This document shows positions 1 to 11,739 of a stretch of DNA of 64,000 bases, piece after piece. Made by a program: the position numbers and the translations under genes. Origin of the DNA: Chimonanthus salicifolius (lineage: Eukaryota > Streptophyta > Magnoliopsida > Laurales > Calycanthaceae); NCBI GenBank assembly GCA_013350335.1, contig CM023538.1, positions 61,183,080 through 61,247,079 on the forward strand, read 5' to 3'. Every line of letters begins with the position of its first letter. Positions within the stretch are counted from its first letter, which is position 1. Below the pieces are notes generated by a model. It saw only the letters and a program-made list of their open reading frames with translations, was not told the DNA's origin and made no database searches.

Positions 1-1464
1 GAGATTTTGAAGAGTTTGAGACTTTGGAGAATTGAAGAAGAATTTTGGGTTAAGGTTAGTATTTTTATTTGTTTTATTTTCTGTTTTTCTTTTGTAATTA
101 GTTCTTTTAAGTTTAATTCCATATTCTTAATTTAGTTCAATTAATAAGAGCATAATTTCTTAATGTCTTTTTCTCTTTATTTTCTTAAATTCAATGTTAA
201 TGTGTGATTAATTTCAATAATAAATTCAAAAATTCCATAAATATTATTGTTTTTATTTTTCATAAAACGAAAGTTCCAATATATTGTAATTCTTAATTCC
301 AATTTTTATTAATAATTGAAAGGCAGAAAAACCTTTAGAATTATGGTTTTCCAAATTTTAATTTTATTATTATAGTTTGAATCATTCTAGTTCTTGACTC
401 CTCCCTTGATAATTAATTTGCACATATGAAATAGTTAGATCTTTGATTAATATTAATATTCTAGGTCTAAGGTTCTTTGGAATGAATGAAATAGTTAGAT
501 CGAAGAATTGAATGATTAATCTATATCTAAGGTTCAGATTAATTAGGGAACTAATTTGATGAAAGACTTGAATAAGATTGAAATTTTACGTGAGCTCCAT
601 ATTTTAGGCCTTAATATTATTTTTAAAAGATGGAAAATAAAGCTTCCATGATTCTTGGATCCAGTTCCACTGTAAATATGTTAATTTTAATTTTATTTTC
701 GTTTTCTTTGTTTATAAATTCAAATTCTTTAAAAATATGTAAATTAGGTTGGTAATTAATTAATTGAATCTTAATTTTGTGCTCTAAATTAGATTGAGAT
801 TGTTTACATTTTTAGGTTAAATCTACCATCTTAATTTGATTTAGGTAAAAATTGATTTTCCATTTTATTTTCTATTTTTAGAATGTTTTTAAATTGAAAC
901 TAAAATTCATAGATTAGAGAAATAATTTCATATTTATGATTGATCTCCATGTTTTCTAAATTTCTTAAATTACATAATTTAATGGTGTATTTTCATGGAT
1001 ATATTTTCCTAAGTTCCGATGAGTTTGATCTCTCCCTCAATCATTATGCTATCTAATGGTTCGTGCGCTTACGAGTTATAAATTTAAAATTTACACAAAA
1101 ATCTTATCTTTTAAACATATTTAATTGCAATTCCTTTCTCATTATGATCATCTGACTAATTGTGCTAGCAGACAATGATGCAATTCTCTATTGTACAAAT
1201 AATTTTGTAATTCTTGCAATTATTTTATCTCTTATTCAATCAAGTGTAATTCTTAGTTCTCCACTCAATCCTGCCTTCTATGTGTACCAATGGGAGTGCC
1301 TAAATTAGATGAATTAAATTTCTTCTCTGACTTGGGTCACCCTAATAAATTTATAATATAGTGTTTAGATAAGGTTTCAACTTTCAACCATACGTTAGGT
1401 TAACCTCTTACATTGATAATGACTACAAATGCTGATGATGTTACTTTAATAACAAAAACATATA
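1..1464. other. AT-rich region without a recognisable gene
   Basis: No open frame of note and no domain I recognise on either strand. There are imperfect short duplications, such as a GAATGAAATAGTTAGATC motif near 428 and 484. The stretch could be an old degenerate retroelement flank, but no LTR ends, primer binding site or coding remnant supports that. Confidence 0.4.
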
Positions 1465-3450
1465 CTCTTTTAAAAATAATTCGTTTGAATTTGCCAAATC
1501 CATTATCTATTTAGACCTTTTGCTCCTTTGAAAAAAAAATTATAAAATAAATATGCTTAAATCTCATAAAAGAATTATGATAGATGATGGTTTCCCCCAC
1601 TCCTACAAAATCAAATATGTAACACAAGCAATATTAATATAAGACACAACACAAATACAATATACAAAATAATATGAAATTTACTCTAAATATATCATAT
1701 AATCATTTTGCAATTTTTTGTACTTTATAATGTATTTTTTCATACAAGTATTAAAATTTTTTTTTTGGAAGTCACTATTAAGCTTTTTTAAAGTCTCATT
1801 AATTATATATGTTGTTGGATCTTTACTTTTTTTTTTTTTATAATAAATTTTAACTCTGTAATTAATCTGATATATCTTTTATCATAATAATACCAAAGTT
1901 TTTTTTTGTTATAAAAAATATCTAAGTCTAACTCTGAAATTGTTTATTCGAACGAATGAACACTCGTTTGTTCAAACGAATGAACACTGATTTGAAGGGA
2001 TGAAAATTACACTAAGGTTTTCGTTCGGATCAATATATTCAGTCGAACGAACTGATAATGAAATGAAAATTCGTTCGAATCAGTTTATACGCGGGGTAGA
2101 ATGGTAACTTCACTCAAAATTTTGAAAACGAGAGTGTGTGTAGAGGTAGATTTTCTGGGTATAGAGTGTGTGCCAAATGAAAATTTTAAAATAGAGTATT
2201 ATATATTAACAAGTGGGCGCTAAAATGGTCCAAAAGAACAAGACCACTTTTGCATTTGGGTCTTATTGTCATCAATCATGGAAGAACACTGATGAAGGTG
2301 TCCATTTTATCCCACAAATCCCTATCATGCAAGGAAACTGTCTTCAACTCTTCAACCTTAGACAGGCCCCTAGCCTTCCACGTGTATCACACTCGTGGTA
2401 ATTTTAATTTTTTACATGCCATGATATTAAAAGTTCCTCTTAAGAAAATTGACCTTCTTGAATTCTTTTGAGAAAAAATTTGATAATAGAAAATCTCTAT
2501 CATACTTGGATTTTTGTTAATAAAAAATATTAGTGTATTTTTTTATTATATAGATGATGGTAAGTGAACAAAACAGACAAGTTTAGTGACTATATTATGC
2601 TATTTATGTAATGACGAAAAATTTTATTTTCAATTTATGCATATGTTAATAATCTTTTTATATTAATTTATGTATTAAATGTCATACTCAAAATTGTAGA
2701 TGAAATAGTTATTTAATGATTTCATGTTGATGTTAAAAATGAAGATATAGTATGAATTAATAATTTTTCTTTTTCAAGAAACTTGACTCTTTCAACAAGT
2801 CACTAAACTAGAATTTACAAGATTGTGTTGAATAGAAAAAGAATTATGGTCTTTTTTTTCTATATCATAATTTTTTATAAGAAATTTTCTAAAAATAACT
2901 AATAACTATAAAAAAAATCACTAAGTTAGTTTCTTAAATCAAATTGAATAACTTAGAGTTCTAATTTTATTAAAAATAGTAAAAATGAAAATTTTAAGAT
3001 GAAATATTATATATCGACAAGTGTGCCACTAGAATAGTCAAAGACCACTCTTGTCGTCAGTGTATAATTACACCCTTTGAATGTGAAGATAATAAGGGAG
3101 TTGGATGTTAGTAGTTAGTTGTAATCTTTTAATATATAATTTTTTTTTAGGTTTGAAAGGGTCCAGGGCGACCTAGACATCTCACTCGACTAGTCCTCCT
3201 GTAAAAACTTTCCTAATTTTTTTTTTAATATATTTTAGAGGTCTAAATCAAGTCCGTTTCCTTTAGTTGTCAAAAGCTTCAGTGTTAATTAATACGTGCC
3301 ACTAAATTGAATTCATAGAAAAGGACTTAAACCAACTACTCTCATGGGTGCAAGTGTGCAACTACCACTCTCCTGCTTCTCCAAAAACAACTTTGACTTC
3401 CTTCACTGAACATTTATCAACGATCAGCCAATTGAATTTAAGACCATCAT
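1465..3450. repeat. Upstream copy of the dispersed block repeated at 36.5-50 kb
   Basis: Three sub-blocks recur later in the window in the same orientation. 1465-1945 matches 46366-47080 and 48789-50050. 2170-3130 matches 41095-42060, with a shorter match at 47690-47930. 3140-3370 matches 43426-43690. The copies differ by indels and by inserted MITEs, so they can serve as empty and filled sites for each other. 1945-2170 holds a segment rich in TTCGTTCG and its complement that is missing from the copy near 47080, so it is probably an insertion. The block ends about 600 bp upstream of the DUF247 start codon, so it may once have been part of a duplicated DUF247 gene flank. Confidence 0.75.
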
Positions 3451-3462
3451 AGAGATACTTGT

Positions 3463-3665
3463 AGACAAATGAACATTAGTGTTTGATAAAACAGTCAACA
3501 CATTTGTCTTATAAAATAAGATTTTGAGTTCGATTCTCGCTTAATCTCTCTAAATCATTTTCCATGGAGTTACTCTCCATCAATTTACCTAGTGTGTGGA
3601 TTGAAAAGTTTATAAATACTCGTATATTAGTTTCATATCTAATATAGAGTGAGAATACCAGTACT
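3463..3665 (+). mobile_element. SINE-like element
   Basis: It contains a B-box-like GAGTTCGATTCTCGC, as in tRNA-derived pol III promoters. This is followed by a body with the phrase GTGTGGATTGAAAAGTTTA, shared in reverse orientation with the element at 12869-13065. The A box is poor and no clean target-site duplication was seen. It lies about 400 bp upstream of the DUF247 start codon. Confidence 0.45.
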
Positions 3666-3934
3666 CCTTCAATTAGAGAATTAATAGTAAAATCGTTACT
3701 TATGATAAAAATGAATACCTTAATACTGAAATTATCCAGATTTGAGAATCCATTATTTTCAAATTTTCAAACAAAACACTCGAGTCTTCTCTTTCACAAG
3801 TTAAGTCATCAACTTGTAAGATTTTAAATGGTAGAAAAGGAGGACTGTATGTAGTCAACATTGTGAATGCAATAGAAATTTAAGTGGGTCCCACTTTGCA
3901 TGATAATAAAAAAAGGGCGCAGTTGAATGAATGT

Positions 3935-3942
3935 TATAAATA
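3935..3942 (+). promoter_or_regulatory. TATA box of the DUF247 gene
   Basis: TATAAATA lies 113 bp upstream of the ATG at 4048. A transcription start about 30 bp downstream, near 3970, would give a leader of roughly 80 nt. That leader ends in a GAGAGAGA tract typical of plant 5' leaders. Confidence 0.6.
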
Positions 3943-4047
3943 CAGAGCTTTATAACTTGGTGTTCAAAGGCACTAAAGCTCTTCCTAAGCTCTCCAACCT
4001 GAGGCCTGCAACATTAGAGAGAGAGAGATTTCAGTAGAAAACCAGAA

Positions 4048-5427
4048 ATGCAGAGACACATTTCTGCAGAAACTGGTGACGACAAAGAGAAGAAGCGTGG
4101 TGTCTATCTCGCTGAACCGAACATAACACTGATAAAAGCGTCATCGACCAGAATTTCATGCTCCATCCACAGAGTCCCTCGCCGCATCCGTCATGGGCAC
4201 GACGATGTCTTCATTCCTCAAATCATCTCAATAGGCCCATTCCACCATGACAAAAGAGGATACCATGATCAACAAGGTGATCCTTACATAAAAGCCATGG
4301 AGGAGCACAAACGGAAGTATCTGTGCGATTTAATCCACCGCAAGGGAGACTGCTTGGAAAATTGCAGGAGGGCCGTTGAAGGCGTAGAGCAAAGAGCAAG
4401 AGAATGTTACTCAGAGGAATTCAAAAACATAAACAGAGAGTCTTTCGTAGATATGATGGTGCTCGATGGCTGCTTCATCCTCGAGCTCTTCTGCAGGACT
4501 TGGATGGCTGGAGTGGATGCGAAGCACGAAGATGATCCCCTCGTAAAATTGGAATGGCTGCGGAAGCAAATAGCCATTGACTTGCTCGTGCTGGAAAATC
4601 AGATACCCTTCTTCGTTCTCCAACATCTGTTCGATGTGCTGAATATTTCAGGTGCCACTCTGCCGGAGATGGCGATTACGTTCTTCCGATCGGTGCTTCA
4701 AACCATCAATAATAACATGAGTGATTTCACTCCTCCCCATTTCTACGTCCAACATCTGCTCCACTTGGTACACTCTAGTCTCCTCAACCACTACAGTGAA
4801 AAACAAACCATGAATTGGACCGAGCATCGACAAGTATACAATGTAAAAATGATCCCATGCGCTTCTGAACTTGTAGCAGTGGGATTCAAATTTAAGAAAA
4901 GGGAGGTTAGGCATCAGAAAGGTAGGAATGAGGGATTCTTGGGCATAAAATTCAAGCGAAACAGAGGACCCGTCAATTGTGGGGTGATCGAAATACCCCG
5001 TGTGAAGGTTTCAGATGTCACCCAAACTCTGTTACTTAACCTTGTTGCTTTTGAACAGTGTTATCGCCACTGCACGACTGACTTCTCCGGCTACATTGTC
5101 ATCCTCGATTGCCTGATCAGCAACGCCGACGATGCGGGAATACTCTGCAACAACGGAATCCACAACAGCATGGGTAGCAACGAGCATTTGGTTAATCTCG
5201 TCAACAACATCGGCGGAAGGCTTACCATTGATGATTGTAAACTTCATGAAACGTTTGAGCAGATTAATGGGCGTTATGAAGAGGTGACGAAGTGGGCATT
5301 GAGGGAAAGCTTCAGTAGAAATTATGTTAAAAATCCATTTGCTGTGATCTCCATAATCATCGCCGTCACTTCCTTTCTCACGTCCATTTTCTTCCAGCTC
5401 CTCAATATGATTAGGTCTTCTAAATAG
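4048..5427 (+). CDS. DUF247 (UPF0481) membrane-anchored protein, intact
   Basis: A single open exon encodes 459 aa, the usual length for plant DUF247 (UPF0481) proteins, which are mostly intronless. Family landmarks in order: the CSIHRVP...FIPQIISIGPFHH block at residues 38-67; EEHKRKYL at 85-92; FVDMMVLDGCFILELF at 133-148, with the Met-x-x-Asp-Gly-Cys-Phe core; DLLVLENQIPFFVLQHLF at 178-195. A hydrophobic C-terminal anchor (about 429-455, NPFAVISIIIAV onward) is followed by a short basic tail. There is no signal peptide, so the main domain is expected in the cytosol, held at a membrane by the tail. The molecular function of the family is mostly unknown; some members in grasses are self-incompatibility determinants, but nothing here shows that role. 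The start is the first ATG after a TATA box at 3935. A broken relative lies at 11035-11640. Confidence 0.95.
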   Translation: MQRHISAETGDDKEKKRGVYLAEPNITLIKASSTRISCSIHRVPRRIRHGHDDVFIPQIISIGPFHHDKRGYHDQQGDPYIKAMEEHKRKYLCDLIHRKGDCLENCRRAVEGVEQRARECYSEEFKNINRESFVDMMVLDGCFILELFCRTWMAGVDAKHEDDPLVKLEWLRKQIAIDLLVLENQIPFFVLQHLFDVLNISGATLPEMAITFFRSVLQTINNNMSDFTPPHFYVQHLLHLVHSSLLNHYSEKQTMNWTEHRQVYNVKMIPCASELVAVGFKFKKREVRHQKGRNEGFLGIKFKRNRGPVNCGVIEIPRVKVSDVTQTLLLNLVAFEQCYRHCTTDFSGYIVILDCLISNADDAGILCNNGIHNSMGSNEHLVNLVNNIGGRLTIDDCKLHETFEQINGRYEEVTKWALRESFSRNYVKNPFAVISIIIAVTSFLTSIFFQLLNMIRSSK

Positions 5428-5582
5428 TCTTCACCATTTTTAAGAAATACTGTTATCTTTGTTGGAATATATTTAGCGTTCTAATATTAATAGAATTATT
5501 GTGTGATTAAGAGTCTAAGTTGAACTTATCTCTGCTTAAGAGATGCATTTGATTTAGACTTGTGTTAAAAGTTTAGGTATTC

Positions 5583-5588
5583 AATAAA
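5583..5588 (+). terminator. Possible polyadenylation signal of the DUF247 gene
   Basis: AATAAA lies 156 bp after the stop codon in an AT-rich 3' region, a normal distance for a plant 3' UTR. This is a sequence match only. Confidence 0.35.
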
Positions 5589-6399
5589 ATATATAATTTA
5601 TCTTTTGGACAATGTGTTGGCCTTTGTGATGATATTCTTCATTACCACTTTTGTATATCATTTGAATAATAATTCCCTTAATAGCAGTTCCCTTAATACC
5701 ATGTGTAAGAAATGCTCCGATAAGTATCACACACAATGTAAGAAATGACGGATGAGGGACATATGCATATCAGCATGTTGCAGTCATACATATTGATTCG
5801 CCGATACAAATTGCCGATACAGACTTAACAACAATTTGTATGGATGAACTGATTTTCTTACCCTACATCTATCTATTTTGAATGAGTTATATTCATATTT
5901 AACTTGAGACCAATTAAATTTTAGAGTTGAGTGTAATGAATTTTTACATTAAAATTTAAAAGGTGTTAAAAAGTATGACTTTGTTTAATTAGTCAAAATG
6001 AACTTTTATGAACATCATAAAATAACAAAGACCGTTCGGATCTGACTTTGCTTAGTTATTCAAAATGAACTTTCATGGGCATATTAGACTAATAAAGACC
6101 TTTCAGATCTATCCAATCATATAGACCTAAGTGAAATTCTATGAATTATGTATATAAAAATGTTCATAATTCCTTGGTCTAGCAGATCCTCATTATTTGA
6201 ATTTTCAATCATTTAAGCATCGCATTGTGATAGAATTAAAAATATGAATAAAACTAAATTTGACATATAGTGATGTAGCACTTCACACTATCCAGTATAA
6301 TATTGTCGGCTTTGGACCTGCACCTGAACCTGTACACCTTTGTTCCTGAGGACTCCACCGAAGAGGAACCTTTAAAAGACCTTGTGCTGAATGGACGAG
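5589..6399. other. Intergenic, no gene seen
   Basis: AT-rich sequence with no supported ORF. Around 5985-6080 there are two imperfect direct copies, about 75 bp apart, of a segment containing TCAAAATGAACTTTYATG. Confidence 0.4.
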
Positions 6400-6410
6400 G
6401 ATTCCAAACT

Positions 6411-6984
6411 TTTTTTTTTTGAACAAAAAGGATAAGTTCATTAAAGAGGGGGAAACTCCAAAAAAAATTACAAAGGTATACATGTATAGCTCGATTGACA
6501 AAAAAAAAATTTGCAATCCAAACAGATGAGCCAAGATAAAAAAGATTTACAAACCAACAAGCAAGTCAAGAACCAAAAGATTGAGATACGAGAGGATCAT
6601 TACAAATTACAAAAGATTCCCGCACTCTTAGAAGTATGCTGGTCCAAAGGATGATCAATGAGCTAGCAAAGGAGATTGGACCAAATTGGGTCTCTCTTGG
6701 AAGCAATGTTGATATATCAACATGGAAAGTAGCTAGTAGATCCTTAGAGAAACATGGGTGACCATGGTTTCCCAAGAATAGTGGACTCCCGAAACATCAA
6801 GCTCCCTGAAGATAATGAGCGCAAGGCGAGGGGAGTATTGGAATGGCATAGCAACGACTCTTGAAAGCATAACATGAACTTGCGCAGGGGGTGGCAGGTT
6901 CCAAAGGGCTGCGAAAAGACTGTCAAACTTAGAGAGATCGCAGTTAGAGAGGAAAAAGAAAATTCGATCTCTGAAATCCATGAT
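6411..6984 (-). mobile_element. 5'-truncated LINE-type retroelement end with target-site duplication
   Basis: Read on the minus strand, the element begins near 6984 and ends in a poly(A) run (poly-T at 6411-6421 on the plus strand). It is bounded by a 12-bp direct repeat, GATTCCAAACTT, at 6400-6411 and 6985-6996. A poly(A) tail beside a target-site duplication of this size is the signature of target-primed reverse transcription. Minus-strand fragments such as AALWNLPPPAQ and YSPRLALIIFREL look like a decayed C-terminus, but I cannot assign them to a known ORF2 with certainty. It could also be a retroposed transcript. Confidence 0.6.
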
Positions 6985-6996
6985 GATTCCAAACTT

Positions 6997-7930
6997 ATAT
7001 ATCTACTAACATTTGCCATAGAATTTACTCTATTACATGAACAGGTGGAATCATTCAATAAATTAGTTTACTCAAGTACTGATGAAATTTATGACTTTAA
7101 TTTTTTTATCTAACTCATTTAATAAATGGATTACATTTTATAGGAGTCAAATTTGAACAATTGTTCATTGAATGATAAGATGAATTAGTTTTCGCTGGGT
7201 ATTCTGCGATTTTTCATACATAAATCCAAAAAAAAAAAAAGTGTAGATCAATCCATTTACTAAATAAGTCATATCAAGTGTGAATGTAATTAGTTCATTC
7301 TAAATTAATGAAGTTGACTCAGTGATAGTTTAATGTTGTTATTTTACACTTTAATTTTTTTAATAATCTAAATTATTTGAAAAATCCTTATTCAAATTCA
7401 ACATATGCCACAAATTTTAATATAGTGTAATTGTGGATCCATTCTATCATCTATAATGAAAATAGACCTCTACATTTACTCAAATTTAAAATCCAAGGTA
7501 GATGATATTTTTAACTATTTGATATTAATTTTCAGTGATTAATTTCATATTCACATATTAGATACTTAAAATTTTCATATGAAAATGAATTTGATATTTT
7601 AAGTAATGTAGATATGTCTTTTAATTTTTAAATTTTGTTAGAATTTATAATTATACTAGAATTTAATTTTTGAAAATGATATATTGAAATTCATTTATAA
7701 TTTTTTTAGCTTCTCTCATTAAAAAAAGCGAAGCTGAATTTTTAAATTTAAGTAAAAATGTTGAAACTTTTAAATTATATATAATAAGATTTTACATTAA
7801 ATAAAAATATTTAGATCCTTCAAAAATAATTGGAAAAAAAATGGGAATAAATTTGCTTTCCCTCATCCACTGACAGATGCCGGTGTTTCCTATCTAACCT
7901 GATCCAAAAGTCGGAGGAATCAGCTTCACT
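6997..7930. other. Intergenic, no gene seen
   Basis: AT-rich sequence with no long ORF, RNA gene or clear repeat. It leads into the pyrimidine-rich leader region of the next gene. Confidence 0.4.
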
Positions 7931-8125
7931 TCCTTTTGCGGGTATTTCTCTCTCAGTTGCTCTCTGGTTCTTTCTTCTCCGTCTCTCTGTTTCCCTCTTT
8001 CGCCTCTCTCTCCTCTCTCTCTCTTTCATTTGCTTTTGCAGGTACTTCTCTCTGTTTCCCCTCTTTGGTTCTTTCTTTTCCGTCTCTCTGTTTCCCTCTT
8101 TAGCTCACACTCTCTCTGCGATCTG
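7931..8125 (+). promoter_or_regulatory. CT-rich probable promoter/5' leader region with internal duplication
   Basis: A stretch dominated by CTCTCT runs (plant Y-patch-like), in two imperfect tandem copies of about 90-100 bp. Each copy starts TTTTGCRGGTAYTTCTCTC and contains GTCTCTGTTTCCCTCTTT. A second CT-rich run lies at 8660-8750. No TATA box is seen. The first coding exon of the plus-strand gene starts at 9747, so a 5' UTR intron between here and there is likely but not proven. Confidence 0.4.
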
Positions 8126-9746
8126 AATTGATGGCTAATGCAATTTTTATTTTATTTTATAGCGTAATAGACTGGTTGCGAAAATCTGACATGTTTACTT
8201 TTTTAGTGATTTACGATTGAAATTAGACATTTAAGACGCTTATTGCTTTGTTTAATTCTGTAAATCAAGTCAATCTAATAGAGATTAAAATTTTAAGTTA
8301 TCGGTAAATTTATATTTCTATTTTATATCTACAGATAATTATCACATATCTCATATTTCTATTTGCATTGTTGATTTGGCCTTGGAAGTTGGCAAAAACA
8401 AAGGTTCTGTCCCTCTTTTAAGCAATGATGAGTCTGAAGTAGTGTCAATTTTGGATTACAAATTTCAATTCTTACATAAATCTTGGCAATTGTAACAGGC
8501 TGAAATCCATTTTTAGAACTTATAATTGAAATGTAATTAGCACTTTAAGACATTTAAAAAAACTCAGTCACCTGTCTCAATATGTTATTTCTCTCATAGT
8601 CATATCTATGTAAGTTCATTCTCTCTTTCTTGATCATCATTGCTTGCAATTACAGGGTAACCCTCTCTGTCTCTGTATCTGTATCTCTCTCTCCGTTCTC
8701 CCTTTTGGCTACAGTATAGGCAAAACCCTCCACTCTTCTGAGAAGATAGTTGAGTTACAAATTTTTTTTTTTTTTTGATTAATCTAATGACGGGTTGAAG
8801 ATTTATAAGTTAATAATAATAATAATAAACAAATCTAAAGGAGACATGCTTATGTTTCACTAGTAGTGTTCTCTACTCCCAAATTCAAAGTTGCAAGTTG
8901 ATTGTTTGAAATTTTGGGTTTTTATTTAAAATTATTTTTAGCACAAGTTTTTCTTGTGATTTCTATTTGTGAAAAGTAGTATGAACATTTTAATAAAGTT
9001 TCTCTTATAATTAATAATGGCTTATTATGTTAAATATTGCAATTTATTTTATGTTTCTTACTTTTTTGTTAAAATATGTGCTTACTTCAAGGTTAGACCA
9101 ATGACCCGTAGAGTTGATGAGTTTCGCTAGTTTGGGTTTGGTTTTGGCTCAAACAAATTCAAGATCCAAATTTAATTGAACAATAATATAGTTTTATACT
9201 TTTATATTTTACTTTTGCCTCCTCAACCAATAATTTCTGATTCTGCCCCTGCCCAAATCTGATTTATTTCCCAAACAAAGGTGCTTACCTTAAAAAGGGA
9301 GACTAAAAGAGAATGAATCATCTTCCTAAATCTTCTGTGGAGCCCTGTTAGTGAATGTTGTAGGTGGTGGTCTCTGGTTCAGTCAATAGCCTGGCCAACC
9401 ATTTTATGATAGTTCTTGTCCTGTTCATAGTGTCCTAAATGAATTTAACATGTCTAGACTAGAGAGATGGTGTGGCTCACAAAAAGATTAGTGGCAACAC
9501 GAGATTACTGTCTATTTACAGATGAAAGAAATTTATGCTTCCTCTATATGCAATCAATGATGCTACTCCTCTCAATGCAGACATTTGATTTCCCAACTTT
9601 ACAGCTTTGGTTCTCATTCATGTATTAATTGTTCATAATTCATGTTCCATAGTTTTTGTTGCTTTCCGATCACAAAATGCTAAACTCAATTATCTTCTCT
9701 TGACTTTTCTTAGGGCACCTAATTGAAAGAAGGAAAAGAGGCACCA

Positions 9747-10521
9747 ATGGCTGCCTCCTTATCTCTATGCAATTCACATATAATCCGTGCCATAAGAAAA
9801 CGTCTCCCAAAGTACTTTGGATTGAGGCCAGCCAGGCAGTTTAAAACCTCGAATCATTTTGGTATTTCAAACAGAGGCGAACATCATAGAAGCAAGCAAG
9901 TTGACAGACAGTTTTATAGGTCCAGAGTATCTGCAGTAACTGAAGGTTCAGCAAAATCAAGTGAGTCCGAAGAAAGGATTCCATCTTGGGCTGAGCCAGA
10001 TTCTGATGAGCCTCCACCTTGGGCTCGTGATGAAGCTAAAAGTGTATCTAATCAAACATTTGAGATCCCATTCTATGCTTATTTGTTTGCATCTGCTGTG
10101 ACAGCAATTGCAGCAGTATGATCTTTCTTCCATTATCTGCTTGTCTTTTATCTGTTCTTTTACCCATTAGCTATATGACCAGATGGCTGAAGTGATATCA
10201 CAATTGAATCAATGCAGATAGGTTCCATTTTTGAATATGTGAACCAGAAGCCTGTTTTCGGAGTCCTGAGCTCAGATAGTGTGTTTTATGCTCCATTGCT
10301 TGGATTCTTTGCCTTCACTGGTATACCCACTTCGGTAAGTTGTATGGCTTTTCAGAGGATAAATCTTTGTCATTTCAGCATGTTTCCCATGTTAATAAAG
10401 CAGAGATTTCTTGCTATTCTATTGATAAACCTTTCTCCAACAGGCTTTCTTATGGTTCAAATCTGTTCAAGCTGCTAACAAGGCATCTGAGGAACAAGAT
10501 CGCAGAGATGGTTATCTCTAG
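9747..10521 (+). CDS. Small plastid-type two-helix membrane protein, three exons
   Basis: Three exons join in phase 0: 9747-10115, 10218-10334 and 10444-10521, with GTATGA/GTAAGT donors and TGCAG/AACAG acceptors. The product is 187 aa. Residues 1-70 are rich in Ser, Arg and Lys and poor in acidic residues, like a chloroplast transit peptide. An acidic, Trp-containing linker follows (SWAEPDSDEPPPWARDE, 80-96). Two hydrophobic helices lie at about 105-128 (EIPFYAYLFASAVTAIAA) and 146-167 (FYAPLLGFFAFTGIPTS), then a charged tail (EEQDRRDGYL). ATG 9747 is the first ATG in this frame. The helix region looks like a conserved plant protein of unknown function; I cannot name it. Plastid location is inferred from composition only. 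Confidence 0.85.
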
Positions 10522-11034
10522 AAACAAATGTGTGTGCTGCTATATTTTGTAATTTCTAATGAACGTTCTTTTTTCCTGTTTATACCCAATCATCCATTCT
10601 TGAAACTTCATGATTAATATTAATTTCAATGATTGGCAAGAAAGGATGTGTTTGTTAATTGAATGACTGGTGATGTATATCCTCTCTCTTGTACATTCTC
10701 TTATCTTAACAAAATATCTTTATTATCCCTTAAAAAAATGGTGATGTATTAGGAATTGTTTTTTTTTTTCGGTCGAGGGAACTTTTCAACTCATTTTCTT
10801 TTGATATTAACATAGTAGTAAAGAAGCAAGTGTGATCTTTCTGGAGATTGTAGCAACAAATTAATTTTAGATTGTGATTGAGCTTCTCTTCCATGTATCA
10901 TACTTAACATTTTTTTATGAATGTAAAACTATTAACTTTTCCTGGAAGCTCTTGTTTTGGTGAAGCATTGTGACCTCTAAGTGAGCTAGGATTAAGAATG
11001 ATAATAACTTCGTAGGTAGTGTGATTCATGCACT
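10522..11034. other. Intergenic, no gene seen
   Basis: 3' flank of the small membrane protein gene and upstream flank of the DUF247 remnant. AT-rich, with a poly-T run near 10760. No repeat boundary was found. Confidence 0.4.
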
Positions 11035-11640
11035 TTGCACAGAGTTCCCCAAGGCATCCATCATGACTATGACAATGTATACACTAGTCAAATCATCTCA
11101 ATAGAACAACTTCACTCCCGAAGAAAGAGATACCATCTACAACATGGTGATTTGTTTATAGAAACGACGGAGGAGCACAAACAGAGATTTCTGCATGACT
11201 TAATCAACTGCAAGACAGATTGCTTGAGCAAGTGGATAGAGGCTGTCCAAAGCATCTAGCGAGGAGCAGGAGAATGTTACTTGGAGGAATTTAACATGAT
11301 ATACATGGATTCTTTTGTGAAGATGATGGTACCTTGCTGGCTCCTCCACATTGAGCTCCTCCTGGACATGGATAGCTGGACATAATGCCAGCCATGAAGA
11401 CGATCTAATTATTAAATCAGAACTGCTGGAGTCTAGTAGCCCTCGACTTTCTCATGTTGGAAAACCAGGTAGCCTTCTTCATTCTCCAACATTTGTTCGA
11501 TGTGTTGATTCTGCAGCTTCTCTGCCAGATGTGGTGATTGCAGTCTTTCGTTTCATTCTGCCAAACATTGACCATAATTTGATTGGTTTCAGGAGTCTCC
11601 AGTACTTCCCTTCATCCAGTATCTACTCAAGTAAGTACTT
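11035..11640 (+). pseudogene. Degenerate DUF247 gene fragment
   Basis: A translated relic of the same family as the gene at 4048. The frame from 11035 reads HRVPQGIHH, SQIISIEQLH, EEHKQRFLHDL, parallel to residues 41-95 of the intact protein. It is cut by TAG at 11257, continues in that frame with GECYLEEF and SFVKMMVPCWLLHIELL, and then shifts to the frame starting at 11351 (WIAGHNASHEDDLIIKSELLE; SLPDVVIAVFRF). The DGC core is replaced and the LENQIPFF block is frameshifted. Nothing corresponding to the second half or the membrane tail is left. With stops, frameshifts and truncation this cannot encode the family protein. Confidence 0.85.
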
Positions 11641-11739
11641 CAGCCAATTTGACTATCACCATTATATCCTTTTTATTGTAGTGTGTTATAGTATAGAAAG
11701 AATGCGACTGCTGATTATTTGTCATCAGCAAGAAATCGA

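Noticed and set aside
4411..5247. Three minus-strand frames opposite the DUF247 gene
   Set aside because: They are shadows of the sense coding sequence without domain content.
10212..10478. 88-aa frame starting MQIGSIFEYV
   Set aside because: It is exon 2 of the small membrane protein read on into its introns; the spliced model explains it better.
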